In this document: piece by piece, positions 43,123 to 51,801 of the stretch
How positions within the stretch are numbered: position 1 is the stretch's first letter
Layout of the letters: each line of letters opens with the position of its first letter
From: Chitinophaga dinghuensis
GTDB taxonomy: Bacteria > Bacteroidota > Bacteroidia > Chitinophagales > Chitinophagaceae
DNA: 64,000 bases
Direction of reading: 5' to 3'
Assembly: GCF_003259435.1 (NCBI RefSeq)
Contig: NZ_QLMA01000011.1
Coordinates: 1 to 64,000 of the forward strand
Program-made: the position numbers and the translations under genes
The notes under the pieces: model-generated
What the model saw: only the letters and a program-made list of their open reading frames with translations
What the model was told of the DNA's origin: nothing
Database searches by the model: none

Positions 43123-43710
43123 TTATAAACTTTTCAGGGCTTTCTTTATCAGCTCTTCCAAGTTTTGCAATAGTGGTTCATTTTTCATCACTTTCGTGAT
43201 TGCCGATTCCGCCATGTTTCGGGCAATACCCAAAGTAACCAGTGCATTTAACGCATCTTCTTGGATTGTATTGTCTACAGGCAGAGATAAATGTATAGGA
43301 TTCTCTTTTCCTTTCTTCACTTTGTCTTTCAGCTCGAGAATGACACGCTTGGCAGTTTTTGCGCCGATACCTTTGACGCTTTCGAGCATTTTCTCATTTT
43401 CCATTAAGATAGCCCGGGTAATATCCTCCGGTTGAAGAGAAGACAACATCATGCGGGCAGTGTTGGCGCCAATTCCGGAAACGCTTATCAGCAGTAGGAA
43501 CAGACTTTTCTCAGATTCTTCAAAAAAGCCATACAGGGTATGACCATCTTCCTTAATATGCAGCCAGGTGAGCAATTTACAGGATTCCAGGTCCGAAATA
43601 CGGGAATATGTATTCAAACTTATCTGGACTTCATAACCGACCCCATTTACATCAATGTACACCAGAGCAGGGGATTTGTAAGCCAATTTTCCAGACAAAT
43701 AAGCAATCAT
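43123..43710 (-). CDS. ruvA: Holliday junction branch migration protein RuvA
   Basis: A 195-residue protein typical for RuvA. Domain I (OB fold, MIAYLSGKLAYKSPALVYIDVNGVGYEVQIS), domain II with two helix-hairpin-helix motifs (LLISVSGIGANTARMML and LESVKGIGAKTAKRVI) and a C-terminal RuvB-binding domain III (about 145-195) are all present. It tetramerises on Holliday junctions and recruits the RuvB motor. ruvB and ruvC are not here. It probably shares a transcript with sprA. Confidence 0.96.
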   Translation of the reverse strand: MIAYLSGKLAYKSPALVYIDVNGVGYEVQISLNTYSRISDLESCKLLTWLHIKEDGHTLYGFFEESEKSLFLLLISVSGIGANTARMMLSSLQPEDITRAILMENEKMLESVKGIGAKTAKRVILELKDKVKKGKENPIHLSLPVDNTIQEDALNALVTLGIARNMAESAITKVMKNEPLLQNLEELIKKALKSL

Positions 43711-43901
43711 AGAAGGTAAAGGTTCAGTAATTTAGTAAAACTTACGGAAAATATTTAAAATTCAAATTTCCCGGATACCGGCAAAGATGCTAACTTTTAA
43801 CGGATTGTCAATCCCTTAGATTGCATCATATTCGACTTTTTTAGGAAATATTCGCAGATGTCGTATTTTTACGCCTCGATTTAAACACATATTTAATTCA
43901 T

Positions 43902-44906
43902 ATGAATAAAATTACGGCCGCTATTACAGCGGTGGGTGGCTATGTTCCTGATTACGTTCTTACCAATAAGGAGCTGGAGAAATTAGTCGACACAACAGAT
44001 GATTGGATTCTTACCCGTACAGGTATTTCTGAAAGAAGAATCCTGAAAGGTGAAGGCAAAGGTACTTCTGATCTGTGCGTACCTGTGGCGCTGGAAATCT
44101 GCAAAAAACGAGGCATTACTCCTGAAGATATTGATCTGCTCATTGTAGCTACGGTTACTCCAGACATGACCTTCCCTGCTACAGCCAACGTAGTTACTGA
44201 TAAAATCGGCGCTAAAAATGCATTTGGCTTCGATATCAGCGCTGCCTGTTCCGGATTCCTCTATGCCCTGGATACTGGCGCACGCTTCATCGAAAGCGGC
44301 CGCTACAAAAAAGTAATGGTTATCGGTGCAGATAAAATGAGTTCCATTATCGACTATACTGACAGAACTACCTGCATCATCTTCGGTGATGGCGCTGCCG
44401 GTGTATTGCTCGAACCAAATACAGAAGGTTATGGCCTGGTAGACAGCATCCTGAAAAGCGATGGCCATGGTAGAGAATACCTGCACATGAAAGCCGGTGG
44501 CTCTGTTAAACCAGCTTCCATTGAAACGGTAACCAACCGCGAACACTATGTATACCAGGAAGGTAAAATGGTATTTAAATATGCCGTTTCCAACATGGCC
44601 GAAGCTGCCAAAGATATCATGAACCGTAATCACCTTACCGCAGACGATATCGCATGGCTCGTTCCTCACCAAGCAAACAAACGTATCATCAATGCTACCT
44701 CTCAGTACATTGATCTGCCAGATGCGAAAGTGATGATGAACATTCACAAATATGGTAATACCACTGCAGGAACTATTCCTCTCTGCCTCTGGGATTACGA
44801 AAAACAACTGAAAAAAGGTGATAACCTGATTCTTGCCGCTTTCGGTGGCGGTTTCACCTGGGGCTCCAGCTACATTAAATGGGCCTACGACGGAGATAAA
44901 ATCTAA
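43902..44906 (+). CDS. fabH: 3-oxoacyl-ACP synthase III
   Basis: A 334-residue thiolase-fold enzyme that condenses acetyl-CoA (or branched acyl-CoA) with malonyl-ACP to start fatty acid synthesis. The catalytic triad is Cys116 (SAACSG), His256 (VPHQANKRI) and Asn286 (YGNTTAGT). A near-match -7 box, TATTTTTA (43864-43871), lies 30 nt upstream. It is separated from other fab and pls genes; fabD, also isolated, is at 54419. Substrate preference cannot be read from the sequence, but branched-chain starters would fit a Bacteroidota iso-fatty-acid profile. Confidence 0.94.
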   Translation: MNKITAAITAVGGYVPDYVLTNKELEKLVDTTDDWILTRTGISERRILKGEGKGTSDLCVPVALEICKKRGITPEDIDLLIVATVTPDMTFPATANVVTDKIGAKNAFGFDISAACSGFLYALDTGARFIESGRYKKVMVIGADKMSSIIDYTDRTTCIIFGDGAAGVLLEPNTEGYGLVDSILKSDGHGREYLHMKAGGSVKPASIETVTNREHYVYQEGKMVFKYAVSNMAEAAKDIMNRNHLTADDIAWLVPHQANKRIINATSQYIDLPDAKVMMNIHKYGNTTAGTIPLCLWDYEKQLKKGDNLILAAFGGGFTWGSSYIKWAYDGDKI

Positions 44907-44943
44907 GCCGACGTTCAGAAAAAATGTTTGATTTCAATATACA

Positions 44944-44977
44944 GAAGGGATGCTCAAAGCATCCCTTCCATTTTTTT
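44944..44977 (+). terminator. Terminator after fabH
   Basis: Perfect 11-bp arms GAAGGGATGCT (44944-44954) and AGCATCCCTTC (44958-44968), loop CAA, then CATTTTTTT. Confidence 0.9.
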
Positions 44978-44996
44978 CATGCCTGCCGCCACCAGA

Positions 44997-47168
44997 TCAT
45001 TTTGTACTCATCCCTGGCGATTCAATAATCACTTTATAAATATCCTTCTCCCGGAATGGCTTCAATAACCAGCCATTAAAACCAGCCTTTTTAAACCGGA
45101 TCTCATCCTCTGGATTGATATTTCCTGTCAGCGCAAATACCTTTACTGCTGCCTTTTCCGGATCACTATCTTTACGAATGGCTTCTATCACCTCTAACCC
45201 GCTCATCTCCGGCATCTGCAAATCCAGTAATACCAGATCATAACGATATTGCCGGAATAATTCCAATGCGCTCACTCCGTTCGTAGCCATATCAAACCTG
45301 CATTTCCAACGGGTAAGTATCATTTTCAGCAGTAACAAATTCATTTCCTGATCATCCGCAGCCAATACATAACGTCCTTCCATAGTGGCGCCAGTAGCCT
45401 CACTCACATCTTTCATATTATTGGAAACCATTAACGGTACTTCTACTCTTTCATACGGAACCCTGAAAACGAACGTGGTTCCTTTATCCTCCTCGCTGGA
45501 AACGGAAATATCTCCTCCCTGCATGGTCACCAACCGTTTGGTGATAGCCAACCCAAGTCCTGTCCCCTTCCCTTTCCGGCGAGCGCTGTCTGTCTGGTAA
45601 AAACGTTCAAAGAGATGCTGCTGCGCTGCTGCACTAATACCTTCTCCCGTATCTGTTACCTGCATTTCAAACAACCAGTGCTTATCATCCTGAGGCCCCA
45701 ATGTGGCAGATAAAGTAATAGTCCCCTTATCAGTATATTTCACCGCATTGCTGATCAGATTAAGCATAATTTGTTTCAATCGGAACACATCTCCGTTTGC
45801 CTGTCCATTTTTATCTCCTTCAAAACTGACATTGAACTCCAAATGCTTCTTCATGGCCTGTATACGCATCATATCAGCGACTTCATTAAATACCTGATAA
45901 GGCATAAAATGCTGCAATGTGAGGGGAATATAATCCTGTTCCAACTTGGAGAAGTCCAGTACGTCATTTACCACCTGTATCAGCATATTGGTGGACGTTT
46001 CAATGGAATGTACGATACGCTGCTGCTCTCCTGTTAATTGTGTAAAGGTTAATTGTTCGGTGAAACCTGCTACAGAGTTGAGTGGCGTTCTCATTTCATG
46101 GCTCATGTTATTCAGGAAGTCAGTACGAATACGGGTTTGCTCTTCTGCCAATAATTTTCCCTGCTTTAACAAGCGGTTATTTTTCCGGATGAACCATGCC
46201 GCACCGGCAATCGCCGCAAGGCACAGCAATAAAGCAATCAGCCCAAACCATACAATCGAAATCATCTGCTGCGCACTACCAGCTACAATACCGTGGGCCA
46301 TAGACTTCTTCTCTCTTCCTTGTTTTTCTGCAAATGAACGTAAGGATATCAGCAATTGCTTCATCTCATTCATCATAGCCACATTGGTGGTAACTAAGGC
46401 AGACTCCTGCTGATTGATCTGCAACCGGTTGGCCAATTGCTTACGTAACATGTTCTTGTAATAATCATTTACGCCCGTCACTACATTTTTCAATTGCTCG
46501 GCATCATATTTCTCTTTATCAATGACGCGACCATCTTTCGTTTTGACAAGTATCTTCACCTGCGATTTAATAGTATCGCTGTTTTTCTTGTTGGAAAGCG
46601 CATTGCCTAATCTTTTAAACAGTCCTTTCTTCGCTACCTGTGCCTGGGGCTGAGCAGTATTGACTGTATCCATTGTTACCTTCTCTTTCTTCACCTGGTT
46701 CACCTTATACCGACGAATGCCATTGAGCAAACGCTCCAGTAAATCATTCTTTAATGTGCCAGCCAGCATAGCATCTGTGGTTTTCTTTAAATCGCCGATC
46801 CTGCCGGAAATATCCTGCTTTTGCTGAATCAGCGAATCAAAATGAGCATCCGGCCCAGATGTAGCAAAACTATGACTGATGGAATCTACAAGAGATAGAA
46901 CAGTTCCCAATTCCGAAGAAAAAGACGCCAGATGCTGACGGTTATACATGACCGTATACAACCGAAAATTACTTTCCGCATCATTTAATACAAACAAGGC
47001 CGAATCCATTAAATGTATACCAGGATTCTCCAACATCAAGGTGTCTGTGGCATTCAACAATCGATGTGCGCTGGTTCGGTGTACTTTGTATCCGTAGAAA
47101 AACAGGGCAACCAGCAATGTAAAAATTAATGCCAGCGACAGTACAAAAAGGAATAACGACTTACGCAT
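44997..47168 (-). CDS. Hybrid sensor histidine kinase/response regulator
   Basis: A 723-residue membrane kinase. Membrane helix 1 (about 7-26), a long periplasmic helical domain (about 27-300), membrane helix 2 (302-327), a HisKA domain with His357 in NMSHEMRTPLN, a HATPase domain (N box NLISNAVKY near 470, DTGEGI near 506, GTGLGLAITKRL near 535) and a C-terminal receiver with Asp649 (LLDLQMPEMSG) and Lys703. All catalytic residues are present, so it should autophosphorylate and pass phosphate to its own receiver. No HPt or output protein lies next to it. The signal sensed is unknown; the periplasmic domain is not one I recognise. It is downstream of a kinase pair on the same strand. Confidence 0.93.
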   Translation of the reverse strand: MRKSLFLFVLSLALIFTLLVALFFYGYKVHRTSAHRLLNATDTLMLENPGIHLMDSALFVLNDAESNFRLYTVMYNRQHLASFSSELGTVLSLVDSISHSFATSGPDAHFDSLIQQKQDISGRIGDLKKTTDAMLAGTLKNDLLERLLNGIRRYKVNQVKKEKVTMDTVNTAQPQAQVAKKGLFKRLGNALSNKKNSDTIKSQVKILVKTKDGRVIDKEKYDAEQLKNVVTGVNDYYKNMLRKQLANRLQINQQESALVTTNVAMMNEMKQLLISLRSFAEKQGREKKSMAHGIVAGSAQQMISIVWFGLIALLLCLAAIAGAAWFIRKNNRLLKQGKLLAEEQTRIRTDFLNNMSHEMRTPLNSVAGFTEQLTFTQLTGEQQRIVHSIETSTNMLIQVVNDVLDFSKLEQDYIPLTLQHFMPYQVFNEVADMMRIQAMKKHLEFNVSFEGDKNGQANGDVFRLKQIMLNLISNAVKYTDKGTITLSATLGPQDDKHWLFEMQVTDTGEGISAAAQQHLFERFYQTDSARRKGKGTGLGLAITKRLVTMQGGDISVSSEEDKGTTFVFRVPYERVEVPLMVSNNMKDVSEATGATMEGRYVLAADDQEMNLLLLKMILTRWKCRFDMATNGVSALELFRQYRYDLVLLDLQMPEMSGLEVIEAIRKDSDPEKAAVKVFALTGNINPEDEIRFKKAGFNGWLLKPFREKDIYKVIIESPGMSTK

Positions 47169-47334
47169 AAAAATGGAGTGATTACGTGAATACGGAATCC
47201 AACTCAGTAGATATGGCTGTTACGGGGGTACGAGGAACGATATCAATAAAAATACAATAAATTAAAACAATTACCACACCCCTGACTTTATTAATTCGGG
47301 GTCCTGATAATCAGTATATTATTCATTTGAAAAA

Positions 47335-48411
47335 TTATACGGCTGCGGGCAAAGCCAATGTAATAGTGATGTATCTGTCACCTCCCACTTCCGCCTGAAT
47401 ATCCCCACGCATACGAATGGCAAAATCGCGACTCACCGCCATCCCTAATGCACGTATATCCCGCTGCCAGGCAAACATTCCTTCTGCAATATCTGTCCCG
47501 TTCTTCCCGGCGTCTATGGCAACCGATATGTATATCAGTTGCTCATCCGGCCATGCATCCATGATGATCAGGCTATCTTTTACAGCATTGCGTTGTGCCG
47601 CCAGCAATATATGTCGACTAACAAACTGTAACATCTCACTATCTGCCATCACTGCGGTACCATCGGGAATTCTATCTACTACTGATAATGTGGGAGATGT
47701 ATCTGCAGCAAACATGCTGGGTATCATATGCTGCATCAGTTCTCCCATGTCACATGCAACAGGCATATAGACATATCCAGCCAATTGCAATTTTATCCAG
47801 CGTAATACATTTTCAAATACCTCCAGCGTTCTATGAGATGACTCTCCAATACGCCGCATTGCCGTCAGCATTTCTTCCCGGGTCATAGTCCCACTACTCA
47901 ACTGATCTGCTACGACTGTTATCTGTTGCAAGGGTTCTCTGAAGTCGTTAGCAATAATAGAAATCAGTTTGTTTTTAAATTCGTCCAGCGATTTAAGCGT
48001 AGCATTTTTTTCAGAGATATCTGCATAACCTTTTGTCAGTTCCTCTTCCTGCCTTCTGGACCTGCGGAAATGCAGATACCGGCTAAGTATCAGTATCAAC
48101 ATCAATATGGTAACAATGATAGCGCCGGCTGTGAGTAACTGCGTATTTTTCTTCTCCTGTATTTTTTGCTGAATGGCCTCCTGCTGCAGCTTGTTTTTCA
48201 TGGCAAGCGCTTCGCCTGTTCTTTGTTTCAACAAGTACTCCAGATAATTGATACTATCCTTAGAGGTATCAGGGGTTTTCGCCAGTTGGTATATTTCCTC
48301 TCTTGTCATTTTGTTGGATAGACGAGGCTTCTCGGCATAGGCTGCCTGCATGCTGTATATCAGACAACACCAAATACACAAAACATATTTATATTTTACA
48401 GACAATCCCAT
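47335..48411 (-). CDS. Degenerate histidine-kinase-like membrane protein (probable pseudokinase)
   Basis: A 358-residue protein with a signal peptide or first helix (about 8-26), a charged region with coiled-coil character (about 60-92, 116-145), a membrane helix (about 92-112) and a kinase-like C-terminus. It is a paralog of the kinase 5 bp upstream: LRWIKLQLAGYVYMPVAC and VMADSEMLQFVSRHIL align with LRWMHTQLSGFVYQPKSC and VLADYEMLQFVHRNFL. The phospho-acceptor position is Asn155 in IANDFREPL instead of His. The N-box Asn, the D-x-G motif of the G1 box and the G2 glycines are replaced. The frame is intact and codon use is ordinary, so it looks selected for, not decaying. Role inferred: regulator or partner of the active kinase. 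Confidence 0.85.
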   Translation of the reverse strand: MGLSVKYKYVLCIWCCLIYSMQAAYAEKPRLSNKMTREEIYQLAKTPDTSKDSINYLEYLLKQRTGEALAMKNKLQQEAIQQKIQEKKNTQLLTAGAIIVTILMLILILSRYLHFRRSRRQEEELTKGYADISEKNATLKSLDEFKNKLISIIANDFREPLQQITVVADQLSSGTMTREEMLTAMRRIGESSHRTLEVFENVLRWIKLQLAGYVYMPVACDMGELMQHMIPSMFAADTSPTLSVVDRIPDGTAVMADSEMLQFVSRHILLAAQRNAVKDSLIIMDAWPDEQLIYISVAIDAGKNGTDIAEGMFAWQRDIRALGMAVSRDFAIRMRGDIQAEVGGDRYITITLALPAAV

Positions 48412-48416
48412 AATTA

Positions 48417-50354
48417 TCAGGTTGAAGGCGCTGGCGGTAAGCTATAGAAAAAGGTCGCGCCTTTTTCTGTGTTATTCACTGCGCCTATATGGCCATGCAT
48501 CTTCTCTATAAAATCTTTACAAATAATGAGCGCGATGCCAGCTCCTTTATTCTTACGACCTTTCGCAGTGGTGGTTTGTTCCACCGAAAACAGATTAGGT
48601 AAAACTGTCGTATCGATTCCACTTCCCTCATCTGATACCGACACTGAAATCACCTCATTCTTACGTATAGCCGTCACTGTTATCGTTGCTCCTTGTTGCG
48701 AAAATTTGGCTGCATTATGGAGAAAATTACGATGTACAAACTGCAACATTTCATAGTCTGCCAGCACGCTGATCGTCTCATCCATATTGATTTTCACTTG
48801 TATCTGTTTTTCTGCCAGCAGATGAACTGCCGGTATAGTAGCGTTAATCAGATCCTTTATTACACAGGATTTCGGCTGATATACAAAACCACTCAGCTGA
48901 GTATGCATCCAACGTAATATGCCATCAAACACCTGCAAGGTGGTTTGCGCCCGCACATCCACTTGCAGAATCATGTCTTTGGCTGTATCCAGCGGAATCG
49001 CGTCTTCCTCTACAAAATTGCTGATGCTGATAATATTATTCAAAGGACTGCGAAAATCATGCGCAATCAGGGATATCAGTTTATTTTTAAAATCATCATT
49101 TATTTTCAACTGCTCTGCTCTTTCCTTCAGTTCCCGTTGCATTAATGCCAGCTTGCGGGAATTACTCCGGGATATACGATATGCCTGGAAAATGTGTATC
49201 AGTAAGGAGGTAAGGAGAATTAACATCACTAGCAGGAATATCAAAAAGTATCGCCAGTAGATATTTTCTGTACTCTTTGTTTCCAATAATCTTCGTTGAT
49301 AGAGATGTTGTAGTTTCAGAGAATCGAGCCGATGATCTGCCGCTGCAAAATCCATGAAAATAGCAGCGCCTGATTTCCTGGTATCATCGTCCTGAAGGAG
49401 TATCTGCTTCAGCAAACCAACGTAATAATCTGCATGAACAGTATCTTGCCGATGCATACTATGCTCATACAATTTGATGAGTGTTTGTCGCATCAGTCCA
49501 CCATAACCGCCTTTTAATGCATAATCCAATGCCTTATGATAATATAGCAGGCTATCGGGTTGTTTCAGGGCAGATTTATATCCTGCCATTTGCAAACTAC
49601 CATACAAGGCCATGTAATTGAGTCCTGTTGCAGCGGCAGTATCTATTACTTTATCAATACTATGAAAAGCCTCCTCCAATTGTCCGCCTTGCGCTTTTTC
49701 ATTCGCCTGCAATAAACGTGCGTATAATATCTCCCGGAAGTCGTGATATCTGACGGCTATTTCAGCAGCTTCCGATAATGCGGCAACGGCTGCCACATGG
49801 CTACTCACGCTGGTATCTGCGGCATGCATGATATAATAGTTGGCCAGCACCAATGCCCGGAGGGAATCGTTTTGCGCTTCTTTTATACGTTCCAGCGCAA
49901 TATCTATCATACTCAATGCTTCCTGTCGCTGCCCAAGAAACTGATGATAAATGGCGATGTTCATGAGGCTCATGGCCACACTGGCAGAATCGCCTTCTTC
50001 ACGGGCGGCAGTAAGACTTTCATTGTAAAAAATGTAGGAGAGGTAGCGATTGGGTTTAAAGGCATAATAGCTACCCAGGTTTCTCAATCCAGTTATCAAG
50101 CCCGCATCATAGTTGATATTTCCAGCCATTTTAACGGCTTTATTGGCATATTCGCCACAACTGTCCAGCTGACAAGCCTGGTATAAAACAGCCAGCCTGT
50201 TCAGTCCGTCCACGTAGGCTTTGCTATCCTTTGTTTGCTCCAATGCCTTACGCAGCCTGGCAATATCAGCTGTCTGCGCTTTTGATGAAAAGGCTGGCAG
50301 CAGTAGCAAAAGTATAATCGGAATTTTCTTCAGATATGGAAACAACTCAATCAT
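48417..50354 (-). CDS. TPR-containing membrane sensor histidine kinase
   Basis: A 645-residue protein from the ATG at 50354; another start at 50369 adds five residues. Numbering here is from 50369: signal peptide (about 12-31), TPR-like helices (about 35-360), a membrane helix (about 372-394), a coiled-coil linker, HisKA with His436 in IAHDFRSPLNN, and a HATPase domain with Asn551 in HNAAKFS, DEGSGI (578-583) and a glycine-rich GAGIALIICKDF lid. All kinase residues are present. The type occurs widely in Bacteroidota, with TPRs in the periplasm. The next gene, 5 bp downstream, is a degenerate paralog; neither has a response regulator next to it. Confidence 0.92.
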   Translation of the reverse strand: MIELFPYLKKIPIILLLLLPAFSSKAQTADIARLRKALEQTKDSKAYVDGLNRLAVLYQACQLDSCGEYANKAVKMAGNINYDAGLITGLRNLGSYYAFKPNRYLSYIFYNESLTAAREEGDSASVAMSLMNIAIYHQFLGQRQEALSMIDIALERIKEAQNDSLRALVLANYYIMHAADTSVSSHVAAVAALSEAAEIAVRYHDFREILYARLLQANEKAQGGQLEEAFHSIDKVIDTAAATGLNYMALYGSLQMAGYKSALKQPDSLLYYHKALDYALKGGYGGLMRQTLIKLYEHSMHRQDTVHADYYVGLLKQILLQDDDTRKSGAAIFMDFAAADHRLDSLKLQHLYQRRLLETKSTENIYWRYFLIFLLVMLILLTSLLIHIFQAYRISRSNSRKLALMQRELKERAEQLKINDDFKNKLISLIAHDFRSPLNNIISISNFVEEDAIPLDTAKDMILQVDVRAQTTLQVFDGILRWMHTQLSGFVYQPKSCVIKDLINATIPAVHLLAEKQIQVKINMDETISVLADYEMLQFVHRNFLHNAAKFSQQGATITVTAIRKNEVISVSVSDEGSGIDTTVLPNLFSVEQTTTAKGRKNKGAGIALIICKDFIEKMHGHIGAVNNTEKGATFFYSLPPAPST

Positions 50355-50410
50355 GCATGCATATTGCATGACTCAAAATAATTAAAAAATCGCGAAAATC
50401 GCAGTAGACA

Positions 50411-50457
50411 CAGCTGTTCATTTGCATTGAAGTAAAAATGAACAAAATGAACAGCTG
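50411..50457. repeat. 13-bp inverted repeat with repeated ATGAACA words
   Basis: CAGCTGTTCATTT (50411-50423) is complementary to AAATGAACAGCTG (50445-50457) with a 21-bp spacer. ATGAACA recurs at 50438-50444, 50447-50453 and 50467-50473, with an inverted TGTTCAT at 50415-50421. It lies between the end of the Nudix-type regulator gene and the start of the kinase gene. It could be an operator for the kinase pair or a 3' hairpin of the regulator transcript. Confidence 0.55.
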
Positions 50458-50493
50458 AAGAAGATAATGAACAAATGAAAACGAGAACGAAAA

Positions 50494-51189
50494 TTAAATT
50501 TCGAAAACGAGACCTTTTCTTTTTAACTGGTCATATTTATCCGCATCAAAGCGGTACAGATGCGCCCCCTTCTTACTGGACGTTTTATCCTTCTCTTCCA
50601 GTTTCTCCATTACATCCAGTGATAAAATCTTTTTCCGGAAGTTTCTCTTATCCAGTGTACGACCATAAATTTCTTCATACAGACTACGTAACTGAGACAA
50701 GGTGAATTTCTCCGGCAGCAGTTCAAAGCCAATCGGATGGAACTGTGCATTATCGCGGAGTTTCACGAGCGCGTCTTCAATCATTTTCTTATGGTCGAAG
50801 ATAAGTTCAGGCATATTTTCCAGCTCCAGCCAGTGTGCACCATGTTCCTGGGCCAGAGGCTTATCATGATCCTTGATACGAATCAGCGCGTAATAAGCCA
50901 CGGAAATTACCCTGGCGCCGGTATCCCGACCTACTTCGCCATAACAGTGCAACTGATCCATATAAATATCGTCCAACCCTGTCGTCAGTTTCAATACACG
51001 GGCCGCCGCATCGTCGGTACTTTCGTCTGCCTGCACAAATCCGCCTACCAAAGACCATTCTCCGGCCATTGGCGCTACTTTACGCTTTATGACCAGCAAC
51101 TTCAGCTTGCCTTCATCGAAGCCGAAAATGATACAGTCTACTGCTACCAGATGTCTGGGTGCTTTACTATAAAAAGAAGCCGCATTCAT
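50494..51189 (-). CDS. Nudix-domain transcriptional regulator, NrtR-like
   Basis: A 231-residue protein with an N-terminal Nudix fold and a C-terminal winged helix (about 155-231: FTLSQLRSLYEEIYGRTLDKRNFRKK). In the Nudix box (GGFVQADESTDDAAARVLKLTTG, 49-71) the catalytic R-E-x-x-E-E-x-G has become Arg64-VLKLTT-Gly71, so the catalytic Glu residues are gone. This is how the NrtR family uses a dead Nudix fold as an effector-binding domain. Family members control NAD synthesis or, in Bacteroidota, sugar use such as arabinose, through metabolites related to ADP-ribose or sugars. The regulon here is unknown. An exact -7 box is 31 nt upstream. Confidence 0.88.
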   Translation of the reverse strand: MNAASFYSKAPRHLVAVDCIIFGFDEGKLKLLVIKRKVAPMAGEWSLVGGFVQADESTDDAAARVLKLTTGLDDIYMDQLHCYGEVGRDTGARVISVAYYALIRIKDHDKPLAQEHGAHWLELENMPELIFDHKKMIEDALVKLRDNAQFHPIGFELLPEKFTLSQLRSLYEEIYGRTLDKRNFRKKILSLDVMEKLEEKDKTSSKKGAHLYRFDADKYDQLKRKGLVFEI

Positions 51190-51220
51190 ATACTATACGA
51201 TTGTCCTGAAAATATGTGTT

Positions 51221-51228
51221 CAAAAATA
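51221..51228 (-). promoter_or_regulatory. -7 promoter element for the Nudix-type regulator
   Basis: CAAAAATA on the plus strand is TATTTTTG on the minus strand, 31 nt before the regulator ATG. The neighbouring AT-rich sequence (51227-51250) has ATGAATATTAAAATGAAC, with an ATGAA word repeated, and could hold an autoregulatory site. Confidence 0.45.
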
Positions 51229-51250
51229 ATATAATGAATATTAAAATGAA

Positions 51251-51742
51251 CTAATTCTTATTAGTATAACGATTGAAATCAGTAGAAGGTACTTTTTTTA
51301 TTCCCAACTGACGCAACATATGGACCATCTGACCCCGGTGAAAAGTACTGTGGTTACAAACATGCATCAGGATATCCTCTACCTGCATCTTGTAATGCTC
51401 ATTCTTTTGACGGGTAAAAGCCACTACATGACCAAGTCTGGCCGGAGTAGCCGCAACCACCCATTCTGCCAGTTGCTTCGACTGCCGAACCCATGCAGAG
51501 CAAGCATCCTGGAAGGCGCCTATGTAGTCGTCTCCCGGTCTTATTGGCTTTTCTACCAGCAACAAACGCTGATACCAGGTACTCTCCGCATTCCAGACAT
51601 GTAATACCGTATCTCTTAGAGTTCCGAAACTACCGCCCAGATCCTGTTCCGACTGCTCCGGAGTCAATTTTAACAAAGTTGTCACTATTTCATTGTTTGC
51701 CCAATGATTATAGGCTGTATATTTTTGCAGGAGTTGTTTCAT
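51251..51742 (-). CDS. DinB-family protein
   Basis: A 163-residue four-helix bundle of the DinB superfamily. The three metal-binding His are suggested by YNHWANNEI (near 12), HVWNAESTWYQRLL (near 48) and HVCNHSTFHRGQMVHMLRQLG (near 127-147). Reaction unknown; family members include thiol transferases and many metal-binding proteins without a known role. It is transcribed away from the serine hydrolase gene (59 bp between start codons). It is the second DinB-like gene in the window after 5787-6353 and is only distantly similar to it. Confidence 0.85.
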   Translation of the reverse strand: MKQLLQKYTAYNHWANNEIVTTLLKLTPEQSEQDLGGSFGTLRDTVLHVWNAESTWYQRLLLVEKPIRPGDDYIGAFQDACSAWVRQSKQLAEWVVAATPARLGHVVAFTRQKNEHYKMQVEDILMHVCNHSTFHRGQMVHMLRQLGIKKVPSTDFNRYTNKN

Positions 51743-51801
51743 CTTTATTGCGTGATTTCAGATGCAAGAAAACGGGAACAATTTACAAAACAATCATCAC
51801 T

